64,000 nt of DNA, from assembly GCF_030272615.1 (NCBI RefSeq), contig NC_081412.1:692674083-692738082 (forward strand). Reading direction: 5' to 3'. The position numbers and the translations under genes are program-made. Under the pieces are notes generated by a model. It was not told the origin of the DNA and did no database searches. It saw only the letters and a program-made list of their open reading frames with translations. How positions within the stretch are numbered: the stretch's first letter is position 1; each line of letters opens with the position of its first letter. Origin of the DNA: Cryptomeria japonica. Its lineage: Eukaryota; Streptophyta; Pinopsida; Cupressales; Cupressaceae. Below are positions 12,541-24,015 of the stretch, piece after piece.

Positions 12541-14049
12541 TAGGATTTGAGCATTCAGGTGTTAAGGTATTCCTGCACCAAGTAGGGTAGAGGCATACCC
12601 ATCTAGCATGTCATACATTACCTCATATCCCATGGACTCCCCTTCTTCTTTTCTAGGCTCAACCACCTCTATTATGCACTCATCTACTCTGATGGTAAAG
12701 CAGATGTCTCCTTCATACTTTTTGTCAATATCGTCAGATATCCTCATCCGCTAGCTCATCTTCCACTTAAACTCATCATAGTATTTGTTCATTACTTTTG
12801 GATAACTGGTTCCCACAGCTTGGAGAATTTCTCTGATTTTCTTGGTAATCGATTGGCCAGTAGACCACTAAATATCACTGACTCCTATCAAATAGCCTTG
12901 AAAGTAGAAAAACAATCCTACCAACAGTTATCCAAATTTAAATCTTAAGACATTGTCTTCTTTGACAGATTTCAGGTTCACCAAAATTTGTCTTTGCATA
13001 TAGGTGTATAAATCAAATGAGGCATCTTCCTTGATCATCCTGTAGGTAGCATTTACCATTGCAGCAGAGACAAAGTTAATCCTACTAGCATAGAACGTCT
13101 AATAACCTATAACCATACAAGAATACTTGACAAGATCATCCTTGATGGTATTGACAGTCATTCCCCATTGGTCGCTCACAGAACTGGTGAGATAGGTCAT
13201 TTTAGTCTTGATGACCTTCCTTAGGGTTGATACCTCACCAGTGTTGTAGAGACCAGTGATGGCATGAATAGCTTCAGGCGTTATGTCATGTGTTCTCTCA
13301 AGATACATTTTATCACCATGAACTCTACTCAGAATGATGCGAATGTGATCTTCTATAAATTCTTAATGAAAATACATCGCATTATGAAGCTTCTTCTTTT
13401 CTAGGATGCTATATTCAAGTTTGATCTTCTTATCATCTCTGTAAAATAGACCTAGCTGGGAATGGATTACTAGTGATCCTAGGTCTTCTAGTTTACAATC
13501 AATATACCCTGAAATATCACCTTCTACTATAACTCCAGCGGGTATATGGGATAGGGAATTGTATTTCTCCTTTCGTTGGATGAAATCTACTAGATCAATA
13601 GGTGCACTAGAACTGGAGTGCGATGCAGAAGCCATGATAAATGGATAAACAAGAATTTTGAAAAATACCTTCATAAATCTGCAATTTAGGGTTTGCAACT
13701 TCAGCTTCACCACACACTACTTCGGTTGCTGGATTAACACTTTGTGTTCTTCACTTGACTCATTGATAATATCCCCAAATTCAACTGCAAAGATTTTGAA
13801 ATGTCACTGAATCGTAAAACGAATCGCCCTTTGTTGCTCTGCACTTGAAAATTTCTTCACTCGCAAACTGATAAGTGAAAATGACTTGAAAATCCTATTT
13901 AAACAAATTATTCACCTACCATAATAAATGCTCCATCATTAGGGCATAAACCCTAATTTGCCTTTTACCATTTTTGATCTTCTGCCAATTGACAGGTATC
14001 ACATATCGGTTAAGATCTTTTACCGATATAAACCAGGGGTTCGAAACAT

Positions 14050-15028
14050 TTCACCGATTTTCTCCCCCTATGCTTTTCTGAAGCTTAGTTTGCTAGTTCA
14101 GTGACTTCCACACTAGGTGCAGAAACCGGTTCTTCTTGTGACACTTCTTCTGGTTTCTTTTTCTAAGTTTTCTTCATATCTACTTGAATAGTTTCAACAT
14201 CAATCTTTCTTTTTGGAGTGATCGGTATATCATCTGATATATTCTTTTTCATTCTGTAGATTCTTATTGTATGACCTGGTTTGTTGCAATGATAGAAAAC
14301 TATTCCAGGTGCTCTCCATTGTCCATTATTCATGTTTCCATTCTTCCTCTTGCATGTTGTAGCAGTGTGACTGCTACCATGGAAAATCAAATAGGTTTCT
14401 CTCCAACTGGTTACAGCTTGATAGCCACCACCACCTGACTGATGGTCATAGGCATTATACCAATTTGGATTTTGGTTCATAGAGGATTCAGGAAAAATTC
14501 ATTGACTCCTTTAAGGATATCTTCTAGTGTTGTGTATAACATACCTGCATTCAAATTCTCTATGCCCTAACTTGTTGCATGCATAACAGTTACCAATGAA
14601 TCTATTGGATCTAGGCTTATTGTTTAGAAAGTAGGGAAAATTATTGTAAGCTATACTTCTACATACATTGGCAGTGTGTGCTTCCTTGAGACAATTAAAG
14701 GAAACAGGTTTGAAATTTTGTCTTTTATTAGATCTTCATCTTTCCTCTGGTTCTCAAGCTCTTGACACATTCTGATAGTCAGTCCTTCCAGTTCCCTTCT
14801 TAGGTTAGCATTAGATTCATTCAGTTTGTCAACTTCTTCAACTAGGGCTTCCATGTCTGCTTCATCAGAAGAACTATTTTTAGTCAGCTCCATCAATTTC
14901 ATAGCATGCTCTCTTATTTTTGCCAAAGAGGCCTTATACTTGACTTTGAGTTCATCATAGGCTTTCTCAGTCTGAGTGAGCTGATGAGTAAGTTCCCTCA
15001 TAGTGTATTCCCTCATATCTCCTTCCAA
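14050..15028 (-). pseudogene. gag remnant of element A (coiled coil plus zinc knuckle)
   Basis: Begins 24 bases after the primer site. The first block (15028-14651) is a coiled coil: LTQTEKAYDELKVKYK and VDKLNESNANLRRELEGL. After a frame change, 14480-14163 has FYHCNKPGHTIRIYRMKK, a CCHC zinc knuckle that has lost Cys residues, and upstream traces of a second (CNKLGHREFEC, about 14580-14550). A copia gag normally starts with a folded UBN2-like domain (WxxWxxRM...LWDxL), which is absent here. Only the C-terminal coiled-coil and nucleic-acid-binding half seems to have been kept. Confidence 0.6.
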
Positions 15029-15051
15029 GTGGTTAAAATTCTAGAACGGTT

Positions 15052-15064
15052 GGCTCTGATACCA
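15052..15064 (-). promoter_or_regulatory. Primer binding site of element A (initiator tRNA-Met type)
   Basis: The minus strand reads TGGTATCAGAGCC, the standard plant copia site complementary to the 3' end of initiator tRNA-Met. It lies five bases after the LTR end at 15070. Confidence 0.93.
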
Positions 15065-15069
15065 ATTAA

Positions 15070-16228
15070 TGAATACTAAGAGGGGGGTGTGAATTAGTAT
15101 ACATATAATTCCAGAACTCAAGCACTTAAAGTTTTAGTAGTAAACTAGTATAATAGTTTTACCAGAAAACTGATTAAGACAAATGCAAAACAAACAACAA
15201 ATAAGGCATTCACCCACAGAAGCACAATCACCATAACACAAGAGATTTTGACATGGAAACCCAAATGGGAAAAACCACGGTGAGATGAAACTCACAAGTA
15301 ACTATCTGCAGAATAGTAACCAGACCAGTTAAGGTCATACAATGTTCTTCACCATAATAGATCCTATTAGGAATCTCAATCTCTATTAGGAGATAAGTCT
15401 GATTAAAGATTACCTTGTGAGAGGATCTCAGATTCACTATTGTGAACCACCTTGTTAGAGGATTTACAAAGGCTTTTCTAGGCCTACCCGGTTAAGGGTT
15501 TCAGACTTGTCGAAGATGTGGGTAATCAACAAGTGAGTGATCTAGCAAATAGCATAGTCTGCTTGGTTAGATCCATGATAGCTCATTGTTAATGCATTTC
15601 AGCATTACTTCAGTCTTCCATAAATCCACACTCTGTTACTTCACATAGACTTGACCTTCTCTTCTATGATAGCACATACAAAAACCTCATCAACCACCAA
15701 TAACCCTAACCACTATATCTAAAACCCTAGATATTATGTCCTTGGAAAGGAATCTGATTTCATGTAGGTCCAGTAGGATTACATTGCCAGTTCCTAGGTT
15801 CATTGCATCTAGACACATTTGGTAACATGACAAAAAATCACCGCCAAAGTGTCGGTGGATGGTAACTCATCACAAAAAAATAATACCGGTTGGTAACTCA
15901 TCACAGAGTAATACCAGTTCATACATTTACCTATTACCAGTTCACATATTTTACCGATTACTGGTTTCTGAAAATGAAGATTTGGAAAAATGATAACAAC
16001 CGCTTTATTCCTTCATACTGCTTTGGGGTCCTCGAATTGCTTGAGGTCTTCATACAACTTTGCATCGGTAAGCACGTTTTGCAAAACACTGATAGTCTAA
16101 AGACTATAATTGATAATATCAGTTGGAACAAATACCAGTTGAGCATAACTCATACCTAAAAAAGTGATCTCAAAGCATGTGTGTGTCCATCAATGACAAT
16201 CACAATATCATCATCAAAAATGCCAACA
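15070..16228 (-). repeat. 5' LTR of element A
   Basis: 1159 bp, from TGTTGGCATTTTTGATG (16228) to ...ATTCA (15070). It contains the AACC(G/A)GG(T/C)-type degenerate repeats at about 15300-15500, a GTGAG-N6-CTCAC hairpin at 15280-15295 followed by CGTGGTTTTTCCC, and the CACCCCCCTC block just before the end. These are shared landmarks of the copia LTRs in this window. Confidence 0.9.
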
Positions 16229-18602
16229 GTCCCACAACAGTACTTCATCCACTTTTAGGAACCCTCTTGGTCGAGCTCTCACATTGAATATTTTCTTCAC
16301 CCTATTTTGATGTTCAGTAATTCTGTCCACTAATATCTCTCTTTCCTCTTCCAACTTCATCAAATACATGACTCTACTTTCTCGAGAATTTTGGAAGAAG
16401 GAGTCCTCAATTACGGTTTGAAGCCTTGCTGCTACCAATACCAGAGGTAAATAAACTTTCATGCTAATTGCATACACTAGTTCATAAGGTGCCATTCCAA
16501 TTGCTCTTTTAGGAGTATTTCTTTCTGCCCATAAGGCTTAATATAACTTTTTATGCTAGTTCCGGGCATTATCATCAACTAACTTCTTCATGATTTCTAC
16601 CAAGTTCTTGTTGCTTGATTCTACCAACCCATTACCTTGTGGGAAGTAATTGGAGGAGTGTGAAAGAGTAATTTGATGTTCATAACATAACATGGTCAAT
16701 TCTTCAAAAGAAAAATATGATGCATTATCTGTGACAATCTTCTGAGGGACCCCAAAATGGACTAAAATGCAATCTTTAAGAAAATTACATACTACCTCTG
16801 AGTTCGCCTTCTTAGTGGGGACAACCTCCACCCAATTAGTAAAATAATCTATTGCTGTTAGAATATACATATGGCCACCACTAGAATGAGGATTTATTGG
16901 ACCAATGAAATCAATACCCCATTGTTTGAAAGGTTCATCCACTACCACAGGCCTTAAAGGTAGAGCAGCTAATTATGGTTTTCCAAAAAAGAGATGATAT
17001 TTTTCACATCCCTTAACATAAGTATATGCATCATGAAACATACCAAGCCAATAAAAACAATTTCTCAAAATCTTAAAAGTGGTTATTGAGGATGAGAAAT
17101 GTCACCGCGGACTTCATCATGATAAACTTCTAGAAGCTTTCGCTATTGGGGCTTATCTATACATCTCAAATAGGTACCATCCAAGCCTTTTTTGTACAAA
17201 ACATCTATCCAAATAACATACTTAGCTATTTTTAATTTGAGATTCCTTTGTTCTTTAGCTGAAAAATTACTCAAGCAACTACCATAGGTCAAGTAATAAG
17301 CTACATCAAAAAACCATGTATCTTGCAACCCAACGAATAGAGTCAATGGTACCTCTTTCTCTGTCTCCATCTTATTCTCTGCTATCAATTTGCATAAGCC
17401 CTATCCTTTAACCATGTTTGTAGGATGGATATCTAGATCATATTCCTAAATTTTGGTTACCCATATCGCTCATTTATTGAGTCCAACTTCCCGCTGAGTC
17501 AAAATACTTATCACTGCAAAATCTGGAAAAAACACCACAAAGTGAGAATGCAGAATATAATACCTAAATTGTTTAACTGCTTTAACCACGGTAAAGGCTT
17601 GTTTTTTTGAGAGTGAATACTTAAGCTCATGTTTCTTATGAAGGACACTCATGAATTCTATAGGTGCTTCAGTCCCAGATTCATCTACCTATAATAATAT
17701 TCCCGACATTGTGTGTTCAGAGGCATAACAGTATATGACAAAATCCTTTTTAAAATCTGGGTTGATGAGGGTTGGCACATTGGCAACTAAACTCTTGATC
17801 TTGTCAAAAGCTTCTTTGGCTTCATCAGTCCATTTAAAAGGATACTTCTCACTCAGCAAGTTGATGATGTGCTTAGTAGTTTCTGCAAATTCAGGTACAA
17901 ACCTTCTCAAGAAATTTACCTGACTGAAAAATGACCTTACTCTAGTCCGATTTGAAGGCAAGATGAGGTGTTGGATTGCATTGACTCTTTCTGGATCAAT
18001 CTTGACACCTTCTTTCAAAATGATGTGCCCCAATAATTTTCCCTCAGTTACACAGAAAAATGACTTTTTTGGATTCAAGGAGATACCATGCTCTCGACAA
18101 AGTTGTAGAACTGCCCTCAGATCTTTGAGATGATTCTTCCTATCTTTAGAAAACATGGTCAAGTCATTTAGGTAAACAACAATAATTATGTCAAGAAAAT
18201 CCCTAAAAGAAGAATCCATGGCCCTTTGAAAAGTTTCTCTAACATTAATCAAACCAAAAGGCATACTATTATATGCAAACATTGCCCAAGGGGTGACAAA
18301 TGTTGTCATGTGCTATTCATTTTCTATAACACTAATTTGATTGTAGCCAGAAAAATCATCTAACATTGACATCATTTCTGATCCAGCTACTGTCTACAAA
18401 ATATGGTCCATATTGGGTAAAGCATAGTTATCCTTAAGACTTGCCTAGTTCAGATTGCAAAAATCTACACAAATCCGAATTTCCCCATTTTTCTTCCTTA
18501 CAGGTACTATATTGGCCACCCAAGTGGAGTGATGAATTGGATATATAATTTTGGCTTTTAGCATTTTATCTACCTCCTTGAAAATTGCTTCTGCTATCAT
18601 GG
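16229..18602 (-). pseudogene. Element J: Ty3/gypsy pol fragment (RT-RNase H-integrase)
   Basis: The minus strand reads RT first (18600 to about 17690): RKKNGEIRICVDFCNLN, then SMPFGLINVRETFQRAM and VVYLNDLTMFSKD, where the usual YLDD/YVDD catalytic box has become YLND. RNase H follows (about 17760-17470, HKKHELKYSLSKKQAF). Next come a linker region and an integrase core (16948-16556) with GIDFIGPI, IVTDNASYF and NGLVESSNKNL giving the D, D and E residues. RT before integrase identifies gypsy rather than copia. There are several stops and frameshifts. The 5' part is cut off by element I at 18603, and the integrase C-terminus by element A at 16228. It is dead by sequence. Confidence 0.9.
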
Positions 18603-21600
18603 TGTTGGGACTCATTAAATTTGAGTCAAGTTTTGAGGCCCAATTCAAAATTCAAAATTTTGATCCACATTTCCAAATGATCATAAAATGAGTCATTTTG
18701 AATGGCCTAGTTAGAGAGAGGGTAAAATGGAACCAGTTGATTATCAAAGGGTAAGGCTTGAAAAATTGTTGTACACCTTTCATTTGGCCTATGCAGTATG
18801 TTGCAACTTTCAGATTTCAGTTTGGATAGTGTATAAGGTACCCATTTCAAGGGGTGAGTTGAAAGTGCATTTTAGGCACATATGCAAATTTTACCAAGTA
18901 GCCTACTTTGAGTGTTTATATCTTTTTCCCTATCGATCGTCATGGTAAAATTAAAAATGAATTCAATTATATGCATAAATGTGAGTTATCTTGCAAAATT
19001 TCAAGCCCTTATGAATCCATTTTCTCATTTTTCAAAGCTCAATCCGTTTGCAGTTGGTATGGTTTGATGAGTCCCTGTTTCAACAGCTATTTGGAGCCTT
19101 GTTTTTGCATAAGTGTTAAAGTTGCCTCGATGAATGTCATGTAAGAATATCTATTCTAGGCTATGGTTGGTATAAATGACAAGATATGTTTCAAATTTCA
19201 ACCTCCTACCAATCCATTTGATCGGTTTTCAAGAGGGTTCCTCGAGCCATTTGTTTCAGGGATCCATACTTTCATTGCCGTATCAGTTAAAGTTGCCATT
19301 TTCATGAGCGTGCCATTTACCCCCATTTAGCTTCCCGATCAAACTGAGTATTCTAATATTTGATATGTACTTCAAGGTACCTATGCCTCAGATTTGAGGG
19401 TCTACGAAGATCGTTTGATATTTTTAAGACAAGCATCATGGGTTGTCTGAGCATTGACTTCATCAGGTCCGCAGTGCCAACAAAGCTAGTTGGTCATTTT
19501 TGACAACTAATATCTCTTCACTCAAGATTTGTCTTGAAAAACCATTTGGTAGAGTTCATTCTTGTATCTCAGAGTACATGCCTGTCAGATGGCAAAGTCC
19601 AAAAAGGTGTTTTGATCAGTTTGAAAATTACGTCTTCGCGATTAAATGCAAAAATATAGTGCAAGTGCTTGAAAGTTGCAAAATTCAGTTTGGTGATCCA
19701 AAAATGGTGCCAATCGATTCTAGAGGTAATTTTAAGGTTCCTAAGGTTTTTCAGAGGTCAGTTGCATGAAAATGAATTTTTTTTTAGTTTGACCCACTTT
19801 AGGGCTTGACCTGGCTCATGCTCGTGGATTGATTTTATTGACAATTTGGTTCACTAAGAGAATTTCAGAATATTTAAATGGTTGTTCATTGGTAAATGAA
19901 GTGATCCAAAGTTAAGGCTTTACCTTTGGATTTGGACCATGTAAAATTGACAACTATAAGAGAATTAGTAACAATGAAGAGGCATCTATTACTATAGAGG
20001 TATCACACAAGAATTCTGCCAAGAATTCTACAGTTAAGGATGAATGAGAACCAAAGGGTGTGCTTGTCAGATCTAAGGATAATCTTCTGCGTGATACATG
20101 GACTATCAAAGAAACAAAAGAAAAACTCCAAGATATCAGAAAAGAGGGTACCGAATGGATCAAGATGCGGTTGAAGTCTAAGGTGCCTGAGCAATTGGAA
20201 GATTTATTGGATGATTTTTAGTCAATATCAATTTCTGTTGTGAATGAAAGTTCAAATGTACCTTTTACATGGGACAATGCTACAAAGGCTTTTCTTTGTG
20301 AAGTGTATAACTAGTATATCAAGGCTATAAATTGGCTAATGTAAATCCAAGGTGCCTTGATCTTTTGCTTCCTCCTTGCTACATGGAGTAGAGTTCAGGA
20401 GATTTAAAACTTTCAAAGCATATCCACATGGTACTAGCAGACAATATGGAACATTTCCTAGCAAACACCAAATGAAAAATGGGAGCCCTGTGTGGTATAC
20501 GGAGTATGGTGTTGAGAAAATGTAGAAATTTTCAAGCAAATGGTTCCCTCAAACTCCCTCATGAGCCTCCCTATCTCCCCGCTAGGAGCTGCGTGGGTCT
20601 CTAAGTTAAAACTCATGACCAAAGCTCCCACGCATGGTTTAGAAACCTCAGAACCAATGCAAATGGCAAGTGTGAAATTCTGCCTGAGGTTTTTTGAGGT
20701 CTCCCAGCAACTACATCCCTATGCATGGTGGAGGAGAAGCAGCATTGAAACCAAATGCAAATGGCAAAGTCAACAGTAGTCCTCCCTCCCTCACATGGCA
20801 TGTGGTATGGTATTGAAATGCAGAAAGTTTTCAGCCATGGAAAATCCTCTCCCCCACGTGAAAACCAACAAAGCCCCTGTGCAGCATTTGGGTTTGAAGA
20901 AGCCATGTTGAACATGAATTCTAGAAATTGCATTGGCTTGTTCAAAAAAAAATCATTTAAGCACAACCAGTATTCCTCCTCCACGTATGTGCTGAAGAAG
21001 AAACTTTAACCATAGCAAATGCCAGACATCTAGGTTGCCACGTGAGCAAAGTAAGTTGGAGAAACACGTGAGGAACACACATTCAAGTTTCAGAAGAAAG
21101 GTCGCCATGAAAACCCAGGAAAAGCTTCAAAATCATAGTCCCAAGTGAAATTCTTTATCCCACATTCACTGGGAAATGAGATTTTTTAATATTTAAAAGA
21201 AATAACACACCCATCTATAATGTCAAAGCCTCAATAGGCTTTTGACGGATGGTGTTGGTTGGGTGACCAGGCAGACCACACGTGTGTGGGAATGCTTCCC
21301 AAGGCAACCAAGGAGGTTGACAAGTGGCGACCAAGTGGACCCCACATAGACACGGATCTTGAGGTAGGTGATTTTTGCAGAGAATGGATGACTTAACCAG
21401 CAATCAAGTTGCAAGAGATTGATGGTTGGTGTTGATTCGCAAGCGAAAGATGCTCGCCGGTTAAGGTTCATGAAACACCAAAAAGAGTTAAAGATTGAGA
21501 AAGTTGCTGGAGATCTACGGTGCATGGTGATTCGTGAAGGGAAAGATGATTACTAGTTAAGCTTTGCAAAATAGCGAAAAGCATCTGCGAAAAATGAAGT

Positions 21601-23087
21601 GTTAAAGACCTTGCAGGTTCAAGATGATGTGATGGCCCATGTGACTTCATGAACCCAAAGATGCAAGCTCATTAGCCATCGTGAAATAGTGAAAGATAGG
21701 TGGCAAGTCTAGGTGGAGGTCCAGCTCAGGTGTCTCATCTAGTGGTGTTGAGGTGTTGATGATGTGGTGTTCAGATGGCAGTCCAGTGGTGCATAGGTGG
21801 CGATGACAAGGCAGTCCAGGTGGTGAATTAGTGAGGTGTCACCCAGTGGACCCTATTGGTGAATCGAAGGTTTCCGCGTGGTAGGACATTAGGGCAAAAA
21901 TGGATGAAAAATAAAATTTAAATGTATAGTTTTGACTATATAAGAAAATCCAAAAATTTAAATGATGTGCAGCTAAAGTGGATTAATTCGCTCAAAGGCT
22001 TATTTTTGGCTGAAATGACAAGTATTATATATTGCCGGAAATCTCTCAAGATGAGGAATGCAGTTATGGAGTTAGTGTCAACAAATGTGGGATATTTAGA
22101 GAGTAGTTTCCACAAGAAGGAAGGATATATTTTTAGAGTTAAGGAAAAAGAAGACACTTGGCAAATTCTGATGAGATTTGATCTTTTTCCCTCCTTATTC
22201 CCATTTTCTTCTCTATTGGAAGGGCTCCAGAAATTTGGAGAAATGCTCTAGATTTTGATGGTTTCCAATTTTGAGTATTCTTGAAGATTGTACAAGGTAG
22301 GGCTTTTCTTTGAGTAATGGAGTTTAATTCTTGTTGTAGGTGTTCTTAGTTGCAGGTTCTTGTGTATGTAAGGCATACATAAACTCACACAAGATTGTCT
22401 CTAGATTTGTATTTCCATTTTATTCAAATCAGATCCTCAAGGAGGATGAAATTTGTTATGTCAAGGAGATAGTTGTGATTGTTTGCAGGGATTCTTCAAG
22501 GAAGGATTTAAATTCTGTAATAAATCATGAATAATGGAATATAGTTTCAAGATTTGATGATTTTGTGAATGATCTTAGTAATGCATTCATGCAAGGCATT
22601 AATGCAAGAATACTTAATAATGAAGATGGATTTGCAATAGAAGTTTTCAACTATAGTCTGATATGTGACTTTGTTTCCCTTGGATAAGGCACTAATCTTG
22701 CAATTGAAGGGATTCTCAAACAATTTAAAATCCAACAGTAGAATATCTTTCTTTGTTTTATGTTCCGTGGGAATGTTTCATCCATCTCATGCTTCAACTT
22801 AGTTGAAATGTCAATGTGGATCTAACCCATCTACAGTAACCTCCTAGTTGTTAAGCCCTGGTGATATCTATCTACTTTTGTTGATGTTGTCATATGTGGG
22901 TAAATGAATCTAATTCAATGCATCAAAGGGTGTCCCCCCCTAGGTCTAGTAGAACCTAAAATGTAGGAGGATCATTAGGATCCTATGTTATGTTGTCCAA
23001 GCCTTGAAGTGTTTCATTGATTGAGATTGGCTTTCTCATAGATTGATTTGCAAGTGATCTTGGGTTAATCACTTTTGGTGAGCAACA
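18603..23087 (+). repeat. 5' LTR of element I (about 4.5 kb)
   Basis: Begins TGTTGGGACTCATTAAATTTG, ends GGTGAGCAACA five bases before the primer site. The first 2.85 kb recurs at 26773-29614 with scattered substitutions. No credible coding sequence; small open frames recur in both copies only because the LTR is duplicated. The length is unusual compared with the 1.0-1.5 kb LTRs of all other elements here. Confidence 0.8.
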
Positions 23088-23091
23088 AAAA

Positions 23092-23109
23092 TGGTAACTC
23101 TGCTAGGGA
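23092..23109 (+). promoter_or_regulatory. Primer binding site of element I
   Basis: TGGTAACTCTGCTAGGGA, starting four bases after the LTR end. It has the TGG(T/C)(A/G)ACTCTGCTGGGG form seen in plant gypsy elements and differs from the copia Met site. I do not name the tRNA with confidence. Confidence 0.65.
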
Positions 23110-24015
23110 GGCTTAATAGAAATTGCCTAATTTCATCCAGTTGGTCTGTCCATTGTATATGCACAGAGTTTGAAAGTGACTTTATGATGAAAAAAATGTT
23201 CCTTATTCTAGATCTATAGAATGTTATGTTTGTCATGTCATATTTTATAAAAGAGTAATAGTAAATTCATGTTGTTGAGTTGTGAGCAAGTCCTTGCAGT
23301 TGTATGCGAACTTTTCCCCAATTCCTTATTGGGTGGCGACTCCATGGTTTATACCAGTGCTGAATGTCTATGCAATTAGTATTGCATAAGGTTTTATGTT
23401 TCTATGTATAGTGTAGAGATATGAGCTATCACTACTAATGCAGATTTACACATTAATTTCTTCATCATAAGAGTTTTATAGAAAGTGCAGTAGTAAGATA
23501 CACATAGATGTGGTGTTGATTATTCCCAAATCTATGTGTTTGTGGCCTGGAAGAATATTTATTGTAGTGATATTGAAGGAGACAATAAAGAATTTGAATG
23601 TGTTGAATGGCATTCTTCTGTTCAAAATGTCCTCTATGCAAGAGGTGGCGACTCTGAGGTAAAAGACAGTGCTGAAAGTTGAAATAAATGCTCAGATTTA
23701 CAAGTCTTATAGCTGCAAAGACCTAGATATTTTCAGAAGTTTCAATGCAAGATGTTTGTTCTGAAAATTTGAATGAGTAATGTAGTTTTCCCCATTAAGT
23801 GAACAACACTAGTAAAGAGGGAAAAGAGAGGAATCACAAATTAATTTATATATCCATTCTGCTGAAATGTCCAATACATATTTTCTTCCATAGTATGCAA
23901 ATTTGGAAAGCTTTTTGTTCAGTAATGTTATGGATAGATTTGGATGATGATATGTGCTTGAAGTGTTTCATTGTTTTATCCAAGATTGTATAATTATTTG
24001 TGGGAGTAAGAAGAA
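23110..24015 (+). other. Leader of element I with a duplicated motif
   Basis: Non-coding. It contains two copies of GGTGGCGACTC-N12-CAGTGCTGAA, starting at about 23333 and 23645. Both are followed by an AATGC...CAGATTTACA-like word, which suggests an old, degraded duplication of part of the leader. Confidence 0.6.

Larger units (their letters stand above)
7736..13635 (-). pseudogene. Unknown two-block ORF carried by element A, broken
   Basis: Block 1 (13635 to 12562) starts MASASHSSSS and keeps one frame with a few stops (TAA near 13361, TAG at 13099). It contains ITPEAIHAITGLYNTGE, a pattern that faintly recalls transposon-linked plant protein domains. Block 2 (about 10300 to 7736) has frameshifts near 10055 and 8990 and many stops, nearly all TAG, before a terminal TAA at 7736. 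It contains a basic segment (TKRSPAKKKPKFAP), a mixed-charge segment (SDLVDYFDDFNDNEKEEIKQ), a long Glu/Lys coiled coil (EEEKRK repeats, about 8990-8600) and a second helical region with LYELQSKLQKVQKDIRDAL. No enzyme motif is seen. It could be a captured host gene or an element-specific protein. I do not recognise it. Confidence 0.55.
7086..16228 (-). mobile_element. Element A: non-autonomous LTR element carrying an unknown ORF
   Basis: Minus-strand element with 5' LTR 16228 to 15070, initiator-Met primer site 15064 to 15052, interior of about 7.5 kb, polypurine tract 7589 to 7575 and a partial 3' LTR 7574 to 7086 cut by element K. The two LTR pieces are clearly alike over about 490 bp. The interior holds a gag remnant (15028-14050) and a long unknown ORF in two blocks (13635-12562 and about 10300-7736). 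No protease, integrase, reverse transcriptase or RNase H is visible in any frame, so it must have been mobilised in trans. It sits inside gypsy pol element J. Confidence 0.82.

Noticed and set aside
19500-19769. Small open frame repeated at 27664-27933, possibly a conserved peptide
   Set aside because: Both copies lie at the same place in the two LTRs of element I and are alike because the LTRs are. Codon-level constraint is not evident.
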